Shown in pieces: positions 12,847 to 19,709 of a stretch of 19,709 nt of DNA. This stretch comes from DASUFH01 sp036274645 (GTDB taxonomy: Bacteria > Acidobacteriota > Terriglobia > 20CM-2-55-15). Every line of letters starts with the position of its first letter. The first letter of the stretch is position 1. The notes below the pieces were generated by a model. It was not told the origin of the DNA. It was given only the letters and a program-made list of their open reading frames with translations, and did not search any database. A program made the position numbers and the translations under genes. The stretch is taken from NCBI GenBank assembly GCA_036274645.1, contig DASUFH010000396.1, positions 1-19,709 of the forward strand, written 5' to 3'.

Positions 12847-15800
12847 TCAATTTGCCTGAAGTCTCCCCGTCAGGCCGGCAATGACTTCGATCAGGGCGTC
12901 CGGTTCGATCGGTTTGCCAAGGTGCAATTGAAATCCGGCCGCTGTTGCGCGCTCCCGATCTTCGGGACGCGCGTAGGCGCTGAGCGCCACTGCGGGTATG
13001 GCGCCGCCGTGTTCGGGGTCCCGAAGTCGGATTCTGGTGATGAGATCGTACCCATCTTCGTCCGGCATGGCCACATCCGAGATCAGCACATCGGGCCGGA
13101 AATGATCCATGGCCTGAAGGGCTTCGTGGGATGAGGTGGCGGCGACCACCTCCGCGCCCGATTCCGACAGCACGAATCGGAGCATCTCCAGCGTGTCCGG
13201 GTCGTCGTCGACAACGAGCGCGCGCACGCCATCGAGTCGCCGGGAGTCGCTGGCCGACGGTTGTCCGGCGGGTGGCGCCGCCGCCGCCGGCGGTTTGGGC
13301 GGGGGCGTCTGCGGCGGTTCGGGCATCGGTGAGCTTGCAGGGAAGCGGACCGTGAACGTGGAACCCAGTCCCTTGCCCGGGCTTGTGGCGGATACGCTTC
13401 CGCCGTGCATTTCGACGACATGGCGAACGATCGCCAGTCCCAGCCCGAGTCCTCCATATCTTCGCGTTGAAGCGCTGTCGGCCTGACGGAACCGGTCGAA
13501 AACAAAAGGCAGAAACTGCGGTTCAATGCCGATGCCGCTGTCGGTGACGGAAATCTCGATCTGCCCCGCGCGCCGGTTGATCCGGGCCTCGATATGACCG
13601 CCCTGTCGCGTGAACTTGACCGCGTTGGACAGCAGATTCCAGATCACCTGCTGCAGGCGGTTGGCGTCGCCGAAAACGATTTTGTCCATTCCGCCAATCG
13701 ACACCCGCAGGTCGATCTGTTTGGCCTCGGCGCTGGGCCGGATGACATCGATGGCGGCCTGGAAGACGCGTTCAATGTCCACCGGCCTGGCGTCAAACTG
13801 CAGGCGTCCGGTGATGATGCGGGATGTATCGAGGATGTCGTCCACAAGGCGGGCCTGGGCCTTCGCGCTCTGTTCGATCACTTCAAGCGCGTGGCGCGCC
13901 TTCGATTCCGACAGGTCGCCGCCGGTCAGCAGATGCGCCCAGCCGAGAATGGCCGTGAGCGGGGTGCGCAGTTCGTGGGAGATTGTCGCCAGGAACTCGT
14001 CCTTCAGCCGGTTGGCCTCCTCGGCTTCTTCGCGCGCCCGTTTTTCCTGCAGCAGAATCCGTTCACGTTCCTGCTCGACCTGTTTGCGGTGGGTGATTTC
14101 CACCACGACGACGTTGACGCCAATCACGCGCTGGTCGTGATCCTTGATCGGATAATAACTGCCGATGAAGTGCTGGGCGGGTTTTCCCTTGGCGACCTTG
14201 CTCACATCAAAATTCAGGACCGGCTCGCCGGTTTCGATTACTTTCCGGAAGATCGGTTCAATGGTCGGCGCGAGTTCCGGAACGATTTCGGCGAGAGTGC
14301 GTCCGATATGCTCCTCCACGGCGACTCCGTCGATTTCAGCGAGATACTGATTGATGCTGCGGTAGCGCAGGTCGGTGTCGACGTAGCACAGGCCGACCGG
14401 CGCCGTGGCGTAGATCGCTTCGATATACGCCAGTTGACGTTTGGCCTCTTCTTCGCTGGTCCGGCGCGCTTTCTCGATAAGCTTGCGTTCGGTGATGTCA
14501 CGGCCGATCGTCAGCCAGCATTGCTCGCCGTGCACGGTGATCGGTTGAGCGGAAAACGAAACGAATCGAGTTTCCCCCGACCTGCGCCTCATGAGGAACT
14601 CGAAATCGCGGACCCCGTGATGTTTGTCGAGAAGGGCCACCGCCCGCTGCCGGTCCGCCCGGTTCACGTAGATGTCCAGTTGAAGGGTGCTTTTGCCGAT
14701 GAGATCCTTGCGCTGGAATCCGGACAGGGACACGAAGTTGTCGTTGATGTCGAGAATGACGCCGTCTGCGATGCGGCTGATCACGAGCGCGTCCGGGCTG
14801 GCCCGAAACGCTTTTTCGAACCGCTCTTCACTTTCCCGCAGAGCTTTCTCGGCGGCCTTCCTTTCGGTGATATCGACCATGGCGCCGGCGATGCGCGCCG
14901 GCTGGCCGTTTTCGGCGAAGAATTTCCGGCCCTTGTCTTCGATATCCGCATAGACGCCGTCTGCGCGAAGAAAGCGGTATTGCTCGCTCCAGTCCGTATC
15001 GTCGTTGGACATGAACTCCATGAACTTCCTGCGAACGCGATCGCGATCGTCGGGATGGATTGCATGGAACCAGTCTTCCAGACGGATCTGCAGTTCTCCC
15101 GGACTGTGTCCGAAGAGAGGTTTGGCGCCCTCACTCCACCAGAGCTGATTGGCTGCGAGATCGATTTCCCAGAGCGCGTCCTTGGTCGCTTCGGTGATTC
15201 GGCGCAGGCGCTCTTCGCTCGAACGGACGGTTTCCCCGATCCGTTTCTCTTCGGTGATATCGCGCCGCGTACCCCAGATCCGGATCAGAGATCCATCGTC
15301 CAGAATGCCCAGCATGTTGTTCAGAAAACATTTTGTGGCGCCGAATCTGTCAGCTTCGCATGTCTCGGCATTGTTGAGCCGAAAACCGGCCCGCTTGAGC
15401 GCCAGAAGCTGGGCCACGTTTCCTTCGGAGCGGACGAGCAGATCGCCGAGACGTTCGCCGAGAATACGCTGGGCATTGTCGTACCCGTACATCCGCGCCA
15501 TCATGTCGTTCGATTCGGCCAGATAGCCGAACCGGTAGAGCATATCGAGATACTCGTTTTCCGGGGCCGTCAACGGGATCGGTTCTTCGAGCTCGAATCG
15601 CCAGACACCTTCCGAGGTGTTGGCGATGAACGCGCGGTACCGATCGTCGCTGTCTTTCAGGCGCTGCAACGCCCGGGCGCGTTCGACGGACTCCCAGCAG
15701 AGGCTGGCCACGGTCTGTAACAGGCGCACTTCGTCGCCGGTCCACTGGCGTGGCGTGTATTGCTGGACTTCGATTGCGGCGGCAAAGACGCCTTCCCGGC

Positions 15801-16509
15801 GGACAGGGACGACCAGCGCGTGTACTCCGGCGCCATCCGGACCGCCGTCAGGGGGCAATATGCAGGGACGATTGTCGCGCAGCGCTCGACGGTTCAGCTC
15901 TTCAAGCCGCGACATTCTCAGCAGCGACGGTGGCCCCGGGGCGGACGCCAGGGAATAGTCACCGCGGACCATGAGAGTATCGGTATCCGCATCCGTCTCC
16001 GCATAGGCGCAGCGGTCCGCCTGCAGGTACTCCCCGAGCATCATGACGGCGGTATTGACGATCTCAACCGGATCCGAAAGGGACATCAGCGCCTCATGGA
16101 TCGAAGCGATAAATCGGCTCGCCTGAGTCAGGGAATCCAGGGATTCAAGCTGCCGCTGAACCCTTGTACGGAGGCGGTCGAACAGGATCGTGAAAACAAT
16201 CGACATGAACGCCAGGGCCGCCAGGCGCGCCTGGCTTGGCACGTCCGGAACCTGGAGAATCGCGCCTCGCGGTTCGATGAAGAGATAATCGCCGGCCAGC
16301 AGCGAAAGGACGGTCGCGACGAGGCCCGGTCCGAGTCCACCGATCCAGGACGCTGCAACAACGGGGAGGAAGAAGAGGAACAGGGGCAAGTCCGCTTTGA
16401 GAACAGGATCGAGAACGAGCCGAAGCAGCGTTGCCAGGACGACTCCGACGAGGGCCACGCCGTAACGCTGAGTTCTCGTTAGTGAGAAGAGACGAACAAG
16501 TCGAGGCAT
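12847..16509 (-). CDS. Hybrid sensor histidine kinase: DUF4118-like membrane domain, GAF, four PAS, HisKA, HATPase, receiver
   Basis: A 1220-residue membrane sensor kinase. Residues 15-112 hold about four membrane segments of the KdpD/DUF4118 type (VVAASWIGGLGPGLVATVLS). A GAF domain covers about 140-280. Four PAS regions follow near 290-420, 431-552, 557-677 and 690-810, several ending in a D-I-T-E-R/E-K PAC-like motif. The HisKA box is FLATISHELRTPL with phospho-acceptor H845. The ATPase domain has N958 (VIWNLLSNAVKF), DSGIGI at 990-995 and GGLGLGLAIV at 1019-1028. A Pro/Ala-rich linker (1060-1085) leads to a receiver domain with acidic residues D1101-D1103, phospho-acceptor D1145 (LISDVAMPD) and K1199. 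The receiver resembles the stand-alone receiver encoded upstream. The ligand is unknown. The ribosome binding site is unclear, but the membrane domain begins right after this ATG. Confidence 0.92.
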   Translation of the reverse strand: MPRLVRLFSLTRTQRYGVALVGVVLATLLRLVLDPVLKADLPLFLFFLPVVAASWIGGLGPGLVATVLSLLAGDYLFIEPRGAILQVPDVPSQARLAALAFMSIVFTILFDRLRTRVQRQLESLDSLTQASRFIASIHEALMSLSDPVEIVNTAVMMLGEYLQADRCAYAETDADTDTLMVRGDYSLASAPGPPSLLRMSRLEELNRRALRDNRPCILPPDGGPDGAGVHALVVPVRREGVFAAAIEVQQYTPRQWTGDEVRLLQTVASLCWESVERARALQRLKDSDDRYRAFIANTSEGVWRFELEEPIPLTAPENEYLDMLYRFGYLAESNDMMARMYGYDNAQRILGERLGDLLVRSEGNVAQLLALKRAGFRLNNAETCEADRFGATKCFLNNMLGILDDGSLIRIWGTRRDITEEKRIGETVRSSEERLRRITEATKDALWEIDLAANQLWWSEGAKPLFGHSPGELQIRLEDWFHAIHPDDRDRVRRKFMEFMSNDDTDWSEQYRFLRADGVYADIEDKGRKFFAENGQPARIAGAMVDITERKAAEKALRESEERFEKAFRASPDALVISRIADGVILDINDNFVSLSGFQRKDLIGKSTLQLDIYVNRADRQRAVALLDKHHGVRDFEFLMRRRSGETRFVSFSAQPITVHGEQCWLTIGRDITERKLIEKARRTSEEEAKRQLAYIEAIYATAPVGLCYVDTDLRYRSINQYLAEIDGVAVEEHIGRTLAEIVPELAPTIEPIFRKVIETGEPVLNFDVSKVAKGKPAQHFIGSYYPIKDHDQRVIGVNVVVVEITHRKQVEQERERILLQEKRAREEAEEANRLKDEFLATISHELRTPLTAILGWAHLLTGGDLSESKARHALEVIEQSAKAQARLVDDILDTSRIITGRLQFDARPVDIERVFQAAIDVIRPSAEAKQIDLRVSIGGMDKIVFGDANRLQQVIWNLLSNAVKFTRQGGHIEARINRRAGQIEISVTDSGIGIEPQFLPFVFDRFRQADSASTRRYGGLGLGLAIVRHVVEMHGGSVSATSPGKGLGSTFTVRFPASSPMPEPPQTPPPKPPAAAAPPAGQPSASDSRRLDGVRALVVDDDPDTLEMLRFVLSESGAEVVAATSSHEALQAMDHFRPDVLISDVAMPDEDGYDLITRIRLRDPEHGGAIPAVALSAYARPEDRERATAAGFQLHLGKPIEPDALIEVIAGLTGRLQAN

Positions 16510-16700
16510 AATGTCCGCGGAGCAGACCCCGTGAGTAGACGTATTTGCGAGAGCGGGGAAAGCACGGGACCCGTTAATCTCCCACCTTCAAACTAAGGAG
16601 CAATTCGCGCTCCGTTCATCCTGGACGTGTAGAGTTAAGAGCATGCCGCAGCGATGGTTAGGCGCGCACGAGTGGGGCTGGGCGTGGCCGCGTGTTCAGG

Positions 16701-16734
16701 CAACGGGTCTTCAACGGGGTCTTCAACGGGTCTT
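16701..16734. repeat. Three tandem copies of CAACGGG(G)TCTT
   Basis: Copies lie at 16701-16711, 16712-16723 (one extra G) and 16724-16734. They are followed by GACCCG, so the last copy can form a small CGGGTC/GACCCG hairpin. The array sits in the 264-nt gap between the stand-alone receiver gene's 3' end and the hybrid kinase start, on the probable 5' side of the kinase message. Confidence 0.7.
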
Positions 16735-16773
16735 GACCCGCAGAGCCCGCGGGACGCCTTGCCGCGGCGGGGT

Positions 16774-17202
16774 TCAGGCGGCCGGGTTGGTCACATCCGA
16801 CGGTCCGGTGAAACCGGCAAGTTTCGAAATCGTCGAAATCAGCTGGCCGGGATCGAACGGCTTCGCCATGTATTCCTGAAAGCCGGCGGAGAGGGCCTGG
16901 TCCCGGTCCGCGGGACTCGTATATGCCGTCAAGGCGATGGCCGGGGTCACGCGGCCGTGGGTCGCGTCGTCTTCGCGGATGCGGGCGATCAACGCATACC
17001 CATTGTAGTCGGGCATTCCGATATCCGCGACGATGACGTGCGGCGCGAATGTGGAATATACGTCCATGGCCTGCGGCACGGACTCCGCGCTGGTCACAAC
17101 GGCGCCATCTCGTTCGAGGATGAACTGAACCATCTCCCGGGTGTCGCGATCGTCTTCGACGATCAATATGCGAATTCCATTCAGTTGGCGATTTGATTCC
17201 AT
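16774..17202 (-). CDS. Stand-alone response-regulator receiver protein
   Basis: A 142-residue single-domain receiver. Residues 11-18 (RILIVEDD) supply the acidic pocket D17/D18. The phospho-acceptor is D60 in VIVADIGMPDYNGY, with T92 (ALTAY) and K114 (MAKPF) as the usual switch residues. No DNA-binding or enzymatic output domain is present, so it acts by protein contact or as a phosphate shuttle. ATG 17202 is chosen because the domain begins nine residues later; a TTG at 17223 could add seven residues, and neither has a strong ribosome binding site. It lies 89 nt after the upstream kinase on the same strand and 264 nt before the hybrid kinase. Its sequence is close to the hybrid kinase's own receiver, suggesting duplication. 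Confidence 0.9.
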   Translation of the reverse strand: MESNRQLNGIRILIVEDDRDTREMVQFILERDGAVVTSAESVPQAMDVYSTFAPHVIVADIGMPDYNGYALIARIREDDATHGRVTPAIALTAYTSPADRDQALSAGFQEYMAKPFDPGQLISTISKLAGFTGPSDVTNPAA

Positions 17203-17291
17203 AGCTCGTATCTCGTAAGGCAAAAACTGAGTCTCAAAAGTTAATGGGCATTTCTCTTGCCAATGTTACAGGCAGACCTCAGCCGAGCGGA

Positions 17292-19709
17292 TCAGGCGGC
17301 TGAGATATTTTCGGTTGTGCCGGTTTGCTTCAAGGACACCGGAATCGTGAACGAGAACGTCGCCCCGAGTCCCGGAGCGCTGTTTGCCCATATCTGTCCT
17401 CCATGCGCCTCGACGATGCCTTTGGCGATGCGCAGGCCCAGGCCGACGCCGGAGCGGCGGGTCTTTCGTTCCTGCCAGAAACGGTCGAATATGTGCGGCA
17501 ACGCGTCCGGCGCGATGCCCGTACCGGTATCGCTCACCCAGAACAGCACGTCTCCAGGTCGTTGCAGCGCTCCCGCCACGATCTGGCCCCCGGGTTTTGT
17601 GAATTTGATGGCGTTTCCGATGAGGTTCTCGAACACCTGAAGGAGCCGGTCGCGGTCGGCCCAGACGGTGGACAACTCATCGGGAACTTCCGATCGAAGA
17701 TCCAGGGAGGCGGCGGATGCCGGAACCCTCTGAGCCTCGATCGCATCCAGAATGATCTGTCTGGCGGGCACGTTGTAACGTTCAATCGAAAGACCGGAAC
17801 TCTCGAGCTGTGTGACGTCGAGCAGGTCGTTGATCAGGCTGCTCATCCGCTTCACGGCGCGCGCGATCACCTCCAGTGGCTCCCGGCTCTGCCCGGTCGC
17901 CCCGGCGGCCTGGGGCAGCAGGTGCGCCTGCAGCAGGATCGTGTTCAGCGGGCTGCGCAGGTCGTGGGCGACAATGGCCAGAACGTCGTCGCGAGCCTCG
18001 ATTGCCCGCCGGGCCGATCGATACAGCCGCGCGTTATCGATCGAAAGGGCGGCCCGTTCAGCCACTTCAACGGCGACTGCAAGATCGTCCGGCCCATAAG
18101 GTCTCGCTGCCGCCGCTGAAAGCAGAATGATCCGGCCCAGCAGTTTGTTCCGGGAGACGAGGGGGGCGGCAATGGCGGATTTGGGAACGAGCGCGCGAAC
18201 GGCCCACAGATGTTTCTTGTTGAAAGTTGCCGACATGAGTTCCGGCAGAGCTTCCTTGAGCAGGGTGGGCTGGCTCGATCCCAGGACCGTATTGAAGATC
18301 CAGAGGTCGGACTGATGGCCCGGTGTGGAAAAGAGCATTTCGCATGCCCAGGCCCGGGCCGGATCCCGGCTGGCCGTAGTGGACCGGGTTGCCCCATCTT
18401 CTTCAATGATGCAGACCACGCAGTGATCGGCGAACTCGCGAACCGCCAGCTCGGCGACCTTGTTGAGCGCGTGCTCATAGTCCGGTGTGGGCGTCAGCAC
18501 GGAAAGCGCTTCGGCCCGAAAGCGCTGGGCCATTTCGGCGTGTCGCTGTTCGGTGACGTCGCGAAGGGCGATGGTCAGTATCCGGGCGCCGTCCACTTCG
18601 AGCTTCGATATGGCCGCTTCGGCGGGAAACTCCTCGCTCTCCTTTCGCAACGCCACGATGGCGCCGGCGCCTTCGCCCAGGCGACGGGCCGTTTCGTTAC
18701 TGGCGGCAAACTGCGCGATCTGGCGGCGGTGGGTGTCGCGGGAGCGCTCGGGAAGCAGTATGTCAAAAGGGCGGCCCAGGACTTCAGATCGGAGGTAATG
18801 AAAGATCTTCTCGGCCCCGTCGTTGAACATGGTGATGCGCTGGCCTTCATCAAGCGAAATGAACGCGTCCAGAGAGACCGACAGAATGCCGGTCGACTTG
18901 GCTTCGGAGAATCGCAGCGCTCCTTCGAGACGCTTGCGCTCGCTGACATCACGCACCATGCCCTGCCAGCGGCCGTCCGCCAGTATTTTGGCGCTTACCT
19001 CGACCGGCAGATAGGAGCCGTCTTTTCGACGCATCGTCCATTCGGATACCTGGACGTCGCCCTGGAGCAGGAGAGCTCGGGAATCCTCCAATCTGGAAAT
19101 GTCTTCGGCGGGAATCAGATCCATGATCGTTCGGCCGACAAGTTCTTTGCGGGAATAGCCGAGCATGCGGCAGCCTGCGGAATTGACATCGGTATACCGG
19201 CCGTCCAGGTCCGCGATGAAAACTCCATCGGATGCCTGCTCGAAAAGTTCTTCGGTGCGGCGCAACGCTGTTTCGAGCGCCTCATGCCAGCGGTTGAGCG
19301 AAAAGGCCGTGATGACCAGCATGATGAGACCGGCAAGAGTCAGGCCCGCGGCAAGAATGGCCAGGGCGATGGAGACATCGGAGAGACCGAGCGCGGTGGA
19401 CGCCTGTTTGACCACGATCCCCAGAATGGCCGGCGTCACCAGGGCGGCGGGCAGAAGGCGCCGGAGTAGAAAGCCCCCCGGGCCGGAAGAGACCAGAGCC
19501 TGCGTCACTCCCATTCCGGGGCGCTCCAGCAGGAGTCCCACACAGAGCAGGAGCATGGCCAGCACGGTCGTCGCGGCCATACCGATCACGGACTCGCCGC
19601 CCACCCGATACCGTTCGCCGGCGCCCAGGAGTTGAGCGAGCAGCGCGGCAAATCCCGTCAAGCCTCCGGCAACGATCAGGACTTCGGAAGGACGCAGGCG
19701 GGAATCCGG
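17292..19709 (-). CDS. Sensor histidine kinase with membrane region, two PAS and a GAF domain (5' end outside window)
   Basis: The reading frame stays open to the window edge, and no ATG precedes the membrane region, so the start is missing. A TTG at 19661 is the first listed start but lies within hydrophobic sequence that continues upstream. Numbering from it (789 residues): membrane segments at about 1-12, 27-45, 65-85 and 96-122; PAS at 132-247 (DGVFIADLDGRYTDVN); PAS at 250-375; GAF-like region 385-545; HisKA with phospho-acceptor H566 (IVAHDLRSPLN); ATPase with N683 (NLIGNAIKF), DTGTGI at 711-716 and GVGLGLRIA at 738-746. It ends in a short tail with no receiver. The receiver protein encoded 89 nt downstream is the obvious phosphorylation partner. 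The signal sensed is unknown. Confidence 0.9.
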   Translation of the reverse strand, partial: PDSRLRPSEVLIVAGGLTGFAALLAQLLGAGERYRVGGESVIGMAATTVLAMLLLCVGLLLERPGMGVTQALVSSGPGGFLLRRLLPAALVTPAILGIVVKQASTALGLSDVSIALAILAAGLTLAGLIMLVITAFSLNRWHEALETALRRTEELFEQASDGVFIADLDGRYTDVNSAGCRMLGYSRKELVGRTIMDLIPAEDISRLEDSRALLLQGDVQVSEWTMRRKDGSYLPVEVSAKILADGRWQGMVRDVSERKRLEGALRFSEAKSTGILSVSLDAFISLDEGQRITMFNDGAEKIFHYLRSEVLGRPFDILLPERSRDTHRRQIAQFAASNETARRLGEGAGAIVALRKESEEFPAEAAISKLEVDGARILTIALRDVTEQRHAEMAQRFRAEALSVLTPTPDYEHALNKVAELAVREFADHCVVCIIEEDGATRSTTASRDPARAWACEMLFSTPGHQSDLWIFNTVLGSSQPTLLKEALPELMSATFNKKHLWAVRALVPKSAIAAPLVSRNKLLGRIILLSAAAARPYGPDDLAVAVEVAERAALSIDNARLYRSARRAIEARDDVLAIVAHDLRSPLNTILLQAHLLPQAAGATGQSREPLEVIARAVKRMSSLINDLLDVTQLESSGLSIERYNVPARQIILDAIEAQRVPASAASLDLRSEVPDELSTVWADRDRLLQVFENLIGNAIKFTKPGGQIVAGALQRPGDVLFWVSDTGTGIAPDALPHIFDRFWQERKTRRSGVGLGLRIAKGIVEAHGGQIWANSAPGLGATFSFTIPVSLKQTGTTENISAA

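Noticed and set aside
13594..15720. A 708-codon open frame on the plus strand opposite the hybrid kinase
   Set aside because: It is antisense to a gene with full kinase motifs. Its translation shows no domain and has the Arg/Asp/Gly/Phe-rich look of a reversed GC-rich coding strand.
17228..17236. TGAGTCTCA palindrome followed on the minus strand by a T run, as a terminator between kinase and receiver
   Set aside because: The stem is only four base pairs, far too short for intrinsic termination.
18210..19469. A 419-codon plus-strand open frame opposite the edge kinase
   Set aside because: Same reason: it mirrors PAS/GAF coding sequence and has no ribosome binding site or recognisable motif.
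1..19709. CRISPR arrays, tRNA or rRNA genes, insertion sequences, prophage or toxin-antitoxin pairs
   Set aside because: No regularly spaced repeats, cloverleaf or rRNA-like sequence, transposase, integrase or phage gene was recognised. The palindromic elements lack coding capacity, and the kinase near base 130 pairs with a repair polymerase rather than an antitoxin.

Overview
The window is a GC-rich bacterial chromosomal segment, densely packed with genes on both strands. It shows no phage, plasmid, tRNA, rRNA or CRISPR signature. The gene content suggests an Acidobacteriota-like soil or sediment bacterium: long PAS/GAF sensor kinases, an AtsA-type sulfatase, a UbiA-family prenyltransferase resembling the menaquinone (futalosine-route) type, and a secreted SnoaL-like protein with a Gly/Pro/Arg-rich tail. 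This assignment is an inference from style of gene content, not from a phylogenetic marker.

Bases 1-1384 (+ strand): a small P-loop polynucleotide-kinase-like ATPase overlaps the start of a bacterial Thg1-like 3'-5' RNA polymerase. This is a compact candidate RNA-repair operon. Bases 1471-6682 (+): a secreted NTF2/SnoaL-like protein, a large arylsulfatase with a CSPTR formylglycine motif, and a periplasmic DegP/HtrA protease ending at a strong intrinsic terminator. The spacers after the first and second of these genes, and the spacer after the terminator, carry copies of a 19-nt palindrome (GGGCGGTC-TAT-GACCGCCC). In two places the copies form inverted pairs of about 115-120 bp, like a REP/BIME family.

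Bases 6933-8596 (- strand): two paralogous small proteins, each with one membrane segment followed by a helical region, and larB (nickel-pincer cofactor synthesis), which has no larC or larE beside it. Bases 8728-11321 (+): a DUF1801 protein, a UbiA-family prenyltransferase probably starting at CTG, and an exported Xaa-Pro aminopeptidase coupled to it by an ATGA overlap. The aminopeptidase runs tail-to-tail, with a 14-nt overlap, into a minus-strand CaiB/BaiF CoA-transferase.

Bases 12847-19709 (-): a signalling cluster of a PAS/GAF histidine kinase cut by the window edge, a stand-alone receiver protein, and a 1220-residue hybrid kinase whose C-terminal receiver resembles the stand-alone one. 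They may form a branched phosphorelay. No DNA-binding output protein is visible in the window.

The most interesting candidates are the kinase/Thg1 operon and the palindromic repeat family. All functional assignments come from motif reading by eye; no database search was run.
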